32,832 nt of DNA from Clostridia bacterium. Lineage in GTDB: Bacteria > Bacillota > Clostridia > Christensenellales > Aristaeellaceae. Below are positions 7,648-17,500 of the stretch, piece by piece. Location of the stretch: positions 1 through 32,832 of the forward strand of contig JAFRFY010000167.1 in assembly GCA_017434085.1 (NCBI GenBank), written 5' to 3'. The notes below the pieces were generated by a model. It was not told where the DNA came from, made no database searches, and saw only the letters and a list, made by a program, of their open reading frames with translations. Positions within the stretch are counted from its first letter, which is position 1, and each line of letters begins with the position of its first letter. The position numbers and the translations under genes are program-made.

Positions 7648-8766
7648 TCAGAACTCGGCCACCTGGAAGGCGCCGTCCTTGACCATGATCTTGGTGAACA
7701 CCTTCTGGGCGTCGCCGATCTCGTCAAAGGTGGTGTAGCCGGACATGCCCTCGTACTCGGTGTTGTACATCTCGTTCTTGATGGCCTCGCGGTCCAGCTT
7801 GCCGGCGCGCTCGATGGCCTCCAGCAGGATGCCCACGGAGTCATAGGCCTGGGTGGTCAGCGCGGAGGGGGCGGTGCCGTAGCGGTCGGTGTAGGCCTTC
7901 ACGTACTCCTGGATCTTCTCGTCGGGGTTGCCGGCGAAGAAGGAGACCGGCGCGCAGATGCCCTCGGCGGCGTCACCGGCGATGGAGATCAGGTTGTCGG
8001 TGTAGGCGTTGGAGCAGCCCACCAGGCGCACGTCGTAGTCGCTGTTCTTGCAGGCCACGGCGAAGGGCGCGAGGGTGCCGTACATGCCGGCGACCATGAT
8101 CACGTCCACGTCGGCGGCCTTGAAGTTGGCGATCTCGGTGGCGAAGTCCACGGCGTCGGTGGAGACCTCCTGGCGCAGCACGAAGTTGCCGCCCACGGCC
8201 GCGATGTTGTCCTCCATGGCCTTGCCGGCGGACTGGCCCCACTCGGTGTCGATGGACAGCACGCCGATGTTCTTGCCGCCCAGGTCGTTCACGGCGATCT
8301 CGGCGCCGGTGCGGGTCTCGACCACGATGACGGTGTTGTTGCGGAAGATGTAGTCGCCGATGCCGGAGTAATCGGCATGGGAGGAGGTGGGGCTGATGTT
8401 GACGTACTCGTACTCCTGGTAGGTCGGCGCGGCTACCATGCAGATGCCGGAGGCGAAGTGGCCGATGACGCCCCAGATGTCGGGATCGGACACGATGGTG
8501 TCGGCGATGATCTGGGCCTCGTCGGAGTCGGACTTGTCGTCGAAGTCGACGATCTCAATCTGGTAAGCCTCGTCGCCGACCTTCACGCCGCCCTTGGCGT
8601 TCCACTCGTCGGCCATCAGCTTGGCCGCGTTGGAGAAGCCAATGCCGTACTCGGCGTTGTCGCCCGTCATCGGGGCGGCGACGGCGATCTTGATGGTGCC
8701 CTCCGCGAAGGCGGCGCTCGACAGAATCAGGCAGAGAGTCAGCAGAATGGCAAACAGTTTCTTCAT
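7648..8766 (-). CDS. Branched-chain amino acid/amide-type ABC transporter substrate-binding protein LivK
   Basis: This 372-residue secreted solute-binding protein of the Peripla_BP_6 family has a signal peptide MKKLFAILLTLCLIL...AAFA, with likely signal peptidase I cleavage before EGT. It has no lipobox cysteine at the cleavage point, which is unusual for a single-membrane cell. The mature part starts IKIAVAAPMTGDNAEYG, the usual first strand and ligand loop, and contains NISPTSSHADYS in the hinge region. The frame is open to 8835, but ATG 8766 is chosen because GGAAAGGAAG precedes it and it gives a clean signal peptide. It is the first gene of the nine-gene operon, and the solute cannot be deduced from sequence alone. 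Confidence 0.92.
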   Translation of the reverse strand: MKKLFAILLTLCLILSSAAFAEGTIKIAVAAPMTGDNAEYGIGFSNAAKLMADEWNAKGGVKVGDEAYQIEIVDFDDKSDSDEAQIIADTIVSDPDIWGVIGHFASGICMVAAPTYQEYEYVNISPTSSHADYSGIGDYIFRNNTVIVVETRTGAEIAVNDLGGKNIGVLSIDTEWGQSAGKAMEDNIAAVGGNFVLRQEVSTDAVDFATEIANFKAADVDVIMVAGMYGTLAPFAVACKNSDYDVRLVGCSNAYTDNLISIAGDAAEGICAPVSFFAGNPDEKIQEYVKAYTDRYGTAPSALTTQAYDSVGILLEAIERAGKLDREAIKNEMYNTEYEGMSGYTTFDEIGDAQKVFTKIMVKDGAFQVAEF

Positions 8767-8833
8767 GACAGTTACTTCCTTTCCATGTACTATTTCAAGG
8801 GCTGTACACCCGTTGAAATCCATTTTGATCAGC

Positions 8834-8941
8834 AACGGTTCAGTCCGGCGGGCGATCAGGGGATCGCCCCTACGGTTTCCCGCTATTGTAGGGGCGATGC
8901 CCTCATCGCCCGTTTGAAACGAACACCCGGACTGAACCGTT
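8834..8941. repeat. 108-bp two-tier palindromic repeat in the livK 5' leader
   Basis: The outer arms are 8834-8848 and 8927-8941, a perfect 15-base inverted repeat. Inner arms 8849-8873 and 8888-8911 match 22 of 24 bases and contain the string TAGGGGCGAT. A short loop around GGTTTCCCGC separates them. By sequence it resembles widely dispersed TAGGGGCGAT...ATCGCCC intergenic repeats. It lies between the livK promoter and the livK start and would therefore be transcribed as one long hairpin. Confidence 0.7.
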
Positions 8942-8969
8942 CCTTTGATTATGCGTTACGAACACGGGT

Positions 8970-8999
8970 ATTATAGCATACGTCCAATCGCAGTGTCAA
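8970..8999 (-). promoter_or_regulatory. livK operon promoter
   Basis: On the minus strand TTGACA (8994-8999) and TATAAT (8970-8975) are separated by 18 bases; both boxes are perfect matches to the housekeeping consensus. Transcription would start near 8963, giving a leader of about 195 bases that contains the 8834-8941 palindrome. Confidence 0.85.
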
Positions 9000-9008
9000 T
9001 ACTTGACA
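8994..9008. promoter_or_regulatory. Shared -35 inverted repeat between livK and cyuA-like promoters
   Basis: TGTCAA-TAC-TTGACA is a perfect inverted repeat made of the two back-to-back -35 boxes. RNA polymerase could hardly occupy both at once, so the promoters should compete. The symmetry could also be an operator for a dimeric regulator, but this is inference since -35 boxes facing apart are symmetric by nature. Confidence 0.4.
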
Positions 9009-9031
9009 GATGTGTGGAAATACCATATTAT
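9003..9031 (+). promoter_or_regulatory. Promoter of the cyuA-like gene
   Basis: TTGACA (9003-9008) and TATTAT (9026-9031) are separated by 17 bases. A start near 9038 gives a leader of about 54 bases before ATG 9092. Confidence 0.82.
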
Positions 9032-9091
9032 ATATAAGTAAGCTATTATCGGCAATACGAGGACCGTCATGCCATGAAGGGGGCGTGTGCC

Positions 9092-10363
9092 ATGGACAGG
9101 AGGATCTACGAGGGCTATATCGCCATACTGGAGCACGAGCTGGTGCCCGCGCTGGGCTGCACCGAGCCCATCGCCATCGCGTTTGCCTCGGCGAAGGCCC
9201 GCGACGTGCTGGGCCGCTTCCCGGAGCACATCGTCGCGCACCTGAGCGGCAATATGATCAAGAACGTCAAGAGCGTCATCGTGCCCAATTCCGACAACGA
9301 GCGGGGCATCGAGACCGCCGTGGCGCTGGGCTGTACCGGCGGCGACGCAGATCTGCAATACGAGGTGCTCAAGCCCGTCACCGAGGCGGACATCCAGCGC
9401 GCCCGGCAGCTGGTGCGGGAGGGCTTCTGCGAGACCCGCTACGTCGAGGGCAAGGACAACCTCTACATCCGCATCGAGGCCACCTGCGGGGACGAAAAAT
9501 GCGAGGTCACCGTGGAGCACGAGCACACCAACATCACCCGCATCGCCAAAAACGGCGAGACGCTGTACGCCCGGGAGGACGACGCCCCCGCCATGAGCGG
9601 CGACGTGGACAAGCGCCTTCTGAACGTGAGGGACATCTACGCCTTCGCCAGCGAGGTCGATCTCGACGACGTGCGGGACGTGCTGGAGCGCCAGATCGCC
9701 ATGAACGTGGCCGTGTCCGACGAGGGCCTCAAGGGCTACTACGGCGCGGCGGTGGGCTGGCTTTTGATGCAGGTGGACGGCGACCACGTGGAGGGCCGCG
9801 CCGCCGCCCGCGCCGCCGCCGGGTCCGACGCCCGCATGAACGGCTGCAGCATGCCGGTGGTGATCAACTCCGGCAGCGGCAACCAGGGCATCACCATCAC
9901 GCTGCCCATCTGCGAATACGCCCAGACCTGGAACCTCAGCCACGACAAGCTGCTGCGGGCGCTGGCGATGGCGAATCTGATCTCCGTGCACATCAAGCGG
10001 CACATCGGCAATCTCTCCGCCTTCTGCGGCGCGGTCAGCGCCGGGTGCGCGGCGGCGTGCGGCATCGCCTGGATGGACGGCTGCAGCTACGAGCAGATCT
10101 GCATGTGCATCACCAACACGCTGTGCAACGTGGGCGGCATCGTGTGCGACGGCGCCAAGAGCAGCTGCGCCGCCAAGATCGCCGCCGCCGTCAACGCCGG
10201 GACGTTCAGCTACCGCATGGCGAAGAAGGGCCTCACCTTCCACGGCGGCGACGGCCTGGCCGGCGGGGACATCGAGACCACCATCGAAAATATCGGCCGC
10301 ATGGGGCGCGACGGCATGCACGGCACCGACGTCGAGATCCTCAACATCATGGTCGGGAAATAG
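9092..10363 (+). CDS. L-cysteine desulfidase / L-serine dehydratase alpha-like Fe-S protein (UPF0597)
   Basis: This 423-residue cytoplasmic protein of the YhaM/CyuA family releases sulfide, ammonia and pyruvate from cysteine, or acts on related amino acids, using an oxygen-sensitive Fe-S cluster. The N-terminal hallmark ALGCTEPIAIAFA supplies one presumed cluster cysteine. Further conserved-looking cysteines occur in NLSAFCGAVSAGCAAACGIAW and NTLCNVGGIVCDGAKSSCAAK. ATG 9074 is in frame, but AAGGGGG lies eight bases before ATG 9092, so that start is used. It is divergent from livK with abutting promoters, which hints that the imported solute and this enzyme are balanced against each other. No cyuP or serine transporter is adjacent, so the substrate remains open. 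Confidence 0.85.
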   Translation: MDRRIYEGYIAILEHELVPALGCTEPIAIAFASAKARDVLGRFPEHIVAHLSGNMIKNVKSVIVPNSDNERGIETAVALGCTGGDADLQYEVLKPVTEADIQRARQLVREGFCETRYVEGKDNLYIRIEATCGDEKCEVTVEHEHTNITRIAKNGETLYAREDDAPAMSGDVDKRLLNVRDIYAFASEVDLDDVRDVLERQIAMNVAVSDEGLKGYYGAAVGWLLMQVDGDHVEGRAAARAAAGSDARMNGCSMPVVINSGSGNQGITITLPICEYAQTWNLSHDKLLRALAMANLISVHIKRHIGNLSAFCGAVSAGCAAACGIAWMDGCSYEQICMCITNTLCNVGGIVCDGAKSSCAAKIAAAVNAGTFSYRMAKKGLTFHGGDGLAGGDIETTIENIGRMGRDGMHGTDVEILNIMVGK

Positions 10364-10374
10364 ATTCATACATG

Positions 10375-10406
10375 ATAAAACAGCGGCCGCGCGGCCGCTG
10401 TTTTAT
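10375..10406. terminator. Bidirectional terminator between cyuA-like and degV-like genes
   Basis: A perfect 32-base palindrome, ATAAAACAGCGGCCGC and its reverse complement, lies between two convergent genes. The core is ten or more G:C-rich pairs flanked by A-runs on one side and T-runs on the other, so it works as an intrinsic terminator in both directions. Confidence 0.88.
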
Positions 10407-10412
10407 TGTTTT

Positions 10413-11249
10413 TCAAAACCCCACGATCAGCCCGTGGCGCTCGGCGTAGAAGCTGTCCAGCCCGCGGGTGGGAAGGATATCCACCCTCAGATCGCGGTAC
10501 ATTTCGCACAGCCTTTCCTTGAGCTTCAACGCCCCGGCCTCGTTCTGGCAGTGGGAGATGACGATCTCCTTCCCGCTTAGCCCGATCTTCTGGATCTCAT
10601 CGGCCATGAAGCGTATCATGTTCTTCTCGCCGCGGGCCTTGCCGCGCATGGCGATCTTGCCGTTCTCGTCCCCGATGCCGATGCCCCACAGGTGCAGGTG
10701 TCCGGCGAGCAGTCCCACCAGCCGGTTGACGCGCCCGGCCCTTATCAGGTTGTGGTAGGAGGCCAGCGAGAACAGTATGTGCGTGCGCGCGGCGGTCTCC
10801 ACAAGCTCCCGCTCGATGTGCTTGAAGGGCAGCCCCTGCTGGATGAGACGGCACGCCCTGCGGATGATGAGCACGGTCTCCGGCCCGGTGGCGCGGGTGT
10901 CGATCACGGCGATGGGCTTTTCGGGCATGTCCTCCCGGACCATCTCCCTGGCGGTGCAGGCGCTGTTGTAGCTGCCGGACAGCGCGCTGGAGATAGTGAA
11001 CGCCAGCACCGCCCCGGGCGCGGAGAAGCGCTCCACCCATTCGTGCGGCGCGGGGCAGGCGGTCTGCGCCGGCACGCCGTGGACCTCGTTGGCGGTCAGC
11101 ATCGCCTCCACCGGCATGTTTTCGTCGTCGATGTACTCCTTTTCGCCGATGCGAATCGAGAAGGGAACGGTGGAGAAATCCGCGTTCGGCGGACATTCCG
11201 CCAGCGCAAGCAAATCGCAGCTCGAGTCCGCGACGATGTGCCAATTCAT
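10413..11249 (-). CDS. DegV family fatty-acid-binding protein
   Basis: This 278-residue protein is of normal DegV length. The N-terminal strand reads IVADSSCDLL, followed by VPFSIRIGEKEYIDD and the family signature around FTISSALSGSYNSA, where the second serine contacts the lipid carboxylate. DegV proteins bind single fatty acids and, as FakB, present them to the FakA kinase for phospholipid synthesis. Whether this copy is a FakB is not shown here, and no fakA is nearby. AGGAGGT lies eight bases before the ATG, with a good promoter about 30 bases further upstream. It is a single-gene transcript ended by the 10375-10406 palindrome. Confidence 0.88.
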   Translation of the reverse strand: MNWHIVADSSCDLLALAECPPNADFSTVPFSIRIGEKEYIDDENMPVEAMLTANEVHGVPAQTACPAPHEWVERFSAPGAVLAFTISSALSGSYNSACTAREMVREDMPEKPIAVIDTRATGPETVLIIRRACRLIQQGLPFKHIERELVETAARTHILFSLASYHNLIRAGRVNRLVGLLAGHLHLWGIGIGDENGKIAMRGKARGEKNMIRFMADEIQKIGLSGKEIVISHCQNEAGALKLKERLCEMYRDLRVDILPTRGLDSFYAERHGLIVGF

Positions 11250-11281
11250 ACAAGCACCTCCTGACAGCCGGTTTCACCCCC

Positions 11282-11310
11282 ATTATATTATAGATCATGT
11301 AAGGTTTCAA
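11282..11310 (-). promoter_or_regulatory. Promoter of the degV-like gene
   Basis: On the minus strand TTGAAA (11305-11310) and TATAAT (11282-11287) are 17 bases apart. The predicted start is about 25 bases before the degV-like ATG. Confidence 0.78.
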
Positions 11311-11350
11311 GGCGGAACGGGTTGTTTTTATCGTCAATCAGGCATAATTC

Positions 11351-11463
11351 AACCCCCGGCGATGCGCGAATCGGCGTCGCCGCGCAGCTGAACACGGCAA
11401 CATGATGCGCATGGTCGGGGGTTTTCGCTTCCCGCCGCCGTTGTACCAGAACCGTCGGCGGGA
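11351..11463 (-). terminator. Structured region downstream of the giant surface protein gene
   Basis: Two hairpins lie between the giant gene and degV. The one nearer the giant gene pairs TCCCGCCG (11430-11437) with CGGCGGGA (11456-11463). The second pairs AACCCCCG (11351-11358) with CGGGGGTT (11416-11423), with an inner ATGCGC/GCGCAT match. Neither has a long T-run on the minus strand, so termination strength is uncertain. I see no gene in 11311-11510. Confidence 0.45.
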
Positions 11464-11510
11464 GGTGTTTATCTTGATTCCCGATTCCGCGAGGAGCCGG
11501 GAGAACAAGG

Positions 11511-14500
11511 TCAGTCGGCGCGGCGTTTGGTGATCAGGAGAGCAAGCGCCAGCAGGGTGAGCAGCCCGCCCGCGAGGTAGACCACGCCGGTACCCATGCC
11601 GCCGGTGGCGGGGAGGGAGACGCCGGGTTCGTTCTGTACGGTAAACATGGTACCATCGCCAACCGCGACCATGTTGTTGTAGGCCTCTCCATCCGCGGTA
11701 GCGCCGTTTTCCTTCCTCAGGGAGATGTTGCCATTTTGGATGTTGAAGTAGATTTCCTGGTTCAGGATGATATATCCGGCGGGCGCCTGTACCTCCGTCA
11801 GCTTATAGCGACCGTCGAACAGATTCGGCACCGAGGCCGTAGCGTCCGTACCTTCCTCGGGCACCGCGACAGTGATATTGTCCTTGATGGTGACCCACGA
11901 GCCGTTTTTATTCATGCTCAGCCTGAACACGGCCCCGGGCAGAGGTTGGCTGTTCTTGTCCGTCTTCTTGATCGTGATGGTGGTGGCGGGCACCTGGTTG
12001 GTTGCCGTCAGGGGTGGATCGTCCTCCATGCCGTCAGAGGTCAGCACCTCGCCATTTTCCGCCTTGCCGACCACCAGGAGGGTTCCTTCCTTGTTGCACT
12101 CCTCGCGCAGTATGAAGTAGCGGTACTGGTTTCCGTTCTCATCATAGGGATCGAGGTTTTCCACGCTTCCAGTCCAGGTGTTGGCCGACGGCAGCTTCAC
12201 CGGGCCGAATTCCAGAGGCTTATCGTTGGCATCCTTCTCGATGGTATACACCATGTCCGGATTCTCATAGGGCGAATCGGGAACATCGCCATCATCGATG
12301 GAGGCAATGACATCGTTGCCCCGCTTCACGGTGATCTTGCCGGCGACGCCACCCCACTCGTCGTCCAGTGCGATGATCAACTTGCCGTCGGACGGGATGG
12401 TCACTATGATGGTATCGTATACCCAATCGCTTGGCTTGTTGTCATCGTCATAGACAGGGAATGGCTGTTCCGAAACACCATTAATGCTATACCTGACCAC
12501 CTCGTGGTACTGGTGTCCAAAGGTGATATCCAGCGTATCGCCCGGGCGGAGGTCGCGGTTATTCTCAAACCAAACGGCGTTCTTCGGGTTGTAGTTCGTC
12601 TGGTAGATCATGACGCGGGCCTTGGTCTCGTTGTCCGCGGAGGTGTAATCCGCCTTCGGCGTCAGCTTGTAGCGGCCAAGGTAGATATCAGCCGTCGTAC
12701 CCGCTTCGGGCGAATAGGGCTCTCCATTCTGCTCCCAAGCCTTGTGGACTACGACGGAGGTCTTTGCGGGTCTGTAAACGTTGTAGACGTAGAAGTCAAG
12801 GCTGTCGCTGTTGTTCGGGTTGCTGGTATCATTGTTCTCGTCTTTATAATAGTAACCAGCAACCTCGGGTACGCTGTTGTATTCGTTCTTCTCTGTCATC
12901 TTGCGGGTAAAGTGATACCTGTCTGTGGTATCATTTGCCTCGCGCTTGATGTATTCTGTCTTGATGACCGTATATTGATACTCCCATGTCTTTCCATTTT
13001 CGTCAGTGATAGTGTCCTGTATGCTGTCAGCTCTCTCCTTTATATATATCATGCCCGGTGTCACGCTGTAGTCATAGTCAGAACCCGTTCCACTTTTCGC
13101 TACATCAACCTGCACACTATGGGTATTCGTATAGCCTCCATAAATGTCGTTGCGTTCCTCTGGTTTTGTCGTGTCTACAAGTGTATTGTCATCCATCTGT
13201 TGGTTGAATGTTCCTACATTAACATTTCTAACTACGTTTGTATAGTCGTTGCGTATTGTATCAGGGGACGCACTTTGGTTGATATTCTTTTGATAGATGT
13301 CAAACGTACTTTCAGTAGGTTGTAACAGCTTGATCTGATTACCAGCTTCGTCATAGATGTACTTGGTAATCTGAATCCCCGGCTTATTGAGCTTCCCGCT
13401 GCCATCTGAACCAATGGTAAAGTCCATTCCACTGGTTCCGGTGTAAAGAATATTCCTTTCCTTCCAATCCGTAATAAAATCATTATCGGCATTCCATCCT
13501 TCGTGAAGTACAGGACAAGCGTTGTTCGGGTCCCAATAGTCAAAGCTTCCCGTCAGCTCAACAATAGAGTCAATGTACAATGCGTTGCCACGGGCATCAC
13601 ACAGTTGAATCGTTTGTCCAGAGACAGGGTCATCATACGTGAGATAAAATCTCACTTCCTTTTTCGTCGAAAGGTCATAGAAAACCCTGTTATTATATCT
13701 CTGTTCCCTATGATACGACGAATCAACTCCCCCATCCGTGCTGTAGATATTATTTTTTTGATCGCTGGAATTCTCCTTGGCATTAAAGTAAGTAGAGACC
13801 AGGAATCTTCCCTCAACACGCACCTGTGAATCCGTAATGCCCATGGGCGCATTGCCTGAATAGCCGGTGATGGTATAAGCATCATCCAGAGGATTCTTAA
13901 CTCCGTTATCATTTTTGGTATACGCTTCGATACTTGCATTTTTCAAGTCTTGAGGTGTTACCAAAACCTTTTCCTGAAGGTGTAAAATCCTGTCACCGTC
14001 GATGTTGATTTCTTTGTGACTTGCGTCATACACTTTGGTATTTCCCAGAGGAACAGTCAGTCGAGCGGTGGCATTAATCTCGATATCAATGTGATTCACA
14101 AGATTGTATTTTCTTATAGTATCATTTGCATGCTCAACTCTGAACTGATCCATCGTGAGAAAATACACCTTCGCCGCTTCTCCGACAGAGGATACCGCGG
14201 TCATGTTCTTTCCATTGCCATCTACGCTCAAATACTGGTTGTTATACATACTCTTGATGGTCTTGTTGCTTGCATCATACTGAACCGCACTGTTGGCTTT
14301 TAATGCAGCGTTTGCTGCATCCGTAGCCTGATTTGGCTGTCCTACTTTCTCAACCTTATCGGTATTGATGCCGATCGTTCCATCGGTATTGCCGCTGGGC
14401 GTCAGGTACCTGTAATACCATGTATCGGCAACGGAAGCCCAGTCAGTGGTCCTGGCAAACGCCTGGTGAGTAATATAAACATCATTATAGTTGTTTCCGG

Positions 14501-17500
14501 AGCTTTCATATTTCCACATCATGGGGCGAGAGACTTCGACCTTTTGTTGTCCATTCTCCTCATACCACCGAAGAACCTCTTCTAGTGTACCATCGTTCAG
14601 GACCACATAGTATTTCTCATTCTTTTCCAGAACGATCATGTATTCCCGTCCATAGAGCAAAGGCTGGCTATTGAAGTTCAACTTCATTCTATCATAATTA
14701 TTTGATCTCTCATGCCAACCCGCAAATCCATTTCCACCGGAACCACCGAATTCATTCAGATAGTATTCGGCTTTTTGATCCCCGAATTCGTAATATCCAC
14801 ATAGCGCATAAGTTCCATCTCCAGTGTCACTAACACCAAACATCTGAGGTACATCACTCAACAGGGCATGAGCATTATCATTACTGTTTCTGTCAAAATA
14901 CAAATACTTCTTTGACCCATTGACAATTGTCGAGATATAATACCTGTTTTCTAAATATGTCCCCTCAAATTGCCAAACAGCAGCATCATTTGAGTTGGTG
15001 CTCTTGCCAAGTTTTTTTACCGTGTCTTGTACAGAAGTTGAAGTCACATAATTATTCCCGTGCTGCATGGTAAAGCGCCTACCCGCCAAATCACTGATTC
15101 CCGTCGGAGAATTGGAGGGAACGGCAACCACACCATAAATCGAGAAGGATTCAGTTTCAAACTTGATGCTTGCATTGTCCTCCTCCCAGGAATTCATCAC
15201 AACCGGGCCATCTTCTTCATAATGGATGACCTTCGTCAAATTGTCTGCCTGTTCGGTCTCGCTTTCCAGGGCAATACTGACGGAGACGATTCCTTCCGGT
15301 TCGATCTTCTCGCCGTTGGACAGAATCTCGATGTCGAAGAAGCGGGCGTCGTTGATGGGATTAAACAGATCGGTATAGAGCACCTCTCCAGCCTTCATCA
15401 TATACCACGTATACAGCCCGGGCTTTTCGCTCTCCAGTATCTCCTCGGCTTTCAACTCCGCGTCCAGCGGGATCTCCGCCTCCGGGCCGAAGGTGAGGGT
15501 GATCTTATAGGTCTGTCCGTCGGCGGCCAGCACCCGCGTGGTGATCTGCGCGTCGGTAACGGCGATGGCGAAGGTGTCGCCGTTGTCCATGTTGATGGTG
15601 AGGGTCTCCGGCGTGGAGAAGGGCTTGAGGCTGAACAGCGCCCAGTCCCCGGCGGCCAGTTCGCGCGCGTCGATCTCTGCGCGCTGCTCGTCGGTCAGCG
15701 CGGCGGAGTACTCCGATTCCACCTCAAGCGCCGCCCTGAGCGCGCCCACGGTGGTGTCTTCTTCTATTTTATGGACCAGCACCAGCCCGGGATCGCTGAA
15801 CGTCACACTCTCGATGGCGGCCATGAAGTCGTCAAGCTCGTTGGCCTCGGTCTCCGGGTCGTCCGCGACCATGTTCAGCAAGCCCAGCAGGTCGCGCAGG
15901 GAGGCGCAATCGCCGCCGGGAATGCTGTAATCGAAGGTCTCGCCGTTGACGGTCCAGTGGAAGTCCACGGTGTACACCACGCCCCACACGGAGAAGCTGG
16001 CGGCGCGGAACACCACGGTCTCGCCGGTCTCGGCGGCCTCCACCACGTCGGGCTGCTCGACGGTATCGTCGGCAAAGTGCACCGCGCAGGGCACGGCGTC
16101 GGCGTTCTCGGCCTCGTCCCGGGCGTCGTTCGCCAGCACGGCCTGCACCGTCACCGGCACGGCGGGCTGAACCTCCGTCTCGCCGTCCATGATCTTGATG
16201 TCGAAGAACCGGGCGCGGGTGACGACCTGGGCCTTATCCAGCGTCTCCTCGGTGCGCTCCAGGTAGCCCTGCGCCGCGTCGCCCTCGATCTCGGACACGC
16301 TCAGCGTCGCCCCCATGGGAATCTGCGCCTCGGGGCCGTAGCTGACGGTGATGTTGTAGGTCTCGCCCTCCGCGGTGATGACCTTCGTCTCGATCTTCTG
16401 GGTGACCACCATGGCATAGATGGAGAAGGCGTCCGCCATGAAGGCCACGCGCTCCTCGGACGCTTCCTCGATGACGGCCTCCGCCGCCACGGGCGCGATC
16501 TCCCCGCCCTCAGCCTCCGCGGCGGCGGGCGCGTCATCCTGCGCCGCGTCGGCGGCGGGAGCTTCGGCCTGCGCTTCGTCAGCGGGGGCTTCGGGCTGCA
16601 CGTCGGCGGCGGGCACTTCGGTCTCCTCGACCACCGCGGCGTTGCCCTCGTCGTCCACGTGGACCACCACGGTCTGCTGATCCTGCTCGATCTCCCTGAC
16701 GCTCATGACCACGGAGATGGGGATCAGCGGCTCGATCTCGTTGCCCTCCGCGTCGCGGAAGGTGATGTCCACGGCGTGCACGCGCTTGACCTCAACGAAA
16801 TCCTCGGTCACGGCGGCGTCGCCGATGTCGCTCAAAACGTTCTCGTCCTCGATGTCGGCAAGCTGCATGGTCGTCCCCTCGGGGAACGCGCCCTCGCCCG
16901 CCTCCACCTTCACGGTGATGTAGTCGGTCGCGCCCTCGAAGGTCTGGGCCGGCATGGCGACCGGGGCCTCGACGGTGAAGTTGATGAACGCGATGGTGTA
17001 CACGCCGCCCACCGTAAGCTCGGTCCGCTCGAAGGCGGCGACGGGCGTGATCAGCCAGTCCTCGCCGGTCTCCTCGACGCTGAGCAGCGTTTCATCATAT
17101 TCTATGGAGAGCGCCAGCGCCGCCTCGGGATCGATCACGGGCTCGGGCGCAGCGACCACCGGCTCCGGCGCGGCCATGGTGACCTCGACCTCCGCCGCGG
17201 CCGCCTCCACCGCTTCGCTCTGGACGTATTCCTCGACGGCGGCCTCGATGTCGGACACCTCGACCGCTTCCCCGGCCTCCGGTTCGGCCATATCCTCGGA
17301 ACCGACCAGGGTCTCTTCCTGTACCGCCTCGACCACGGCGTCCTCAACGGTACCGACTTCGGTCGCTTCTGTGTCCGCCTGAGGCTCGACCGCCTCGGCC
17401 TCGGCTTCCACCGGCTCCGCAGGGGCCGCCTCTTCCTCCGCCTGGGGCGCATCCGCCTCCGCCTCAGCGTCAGCGTCGGCCTGGGGCGCATCCGCCTCCG

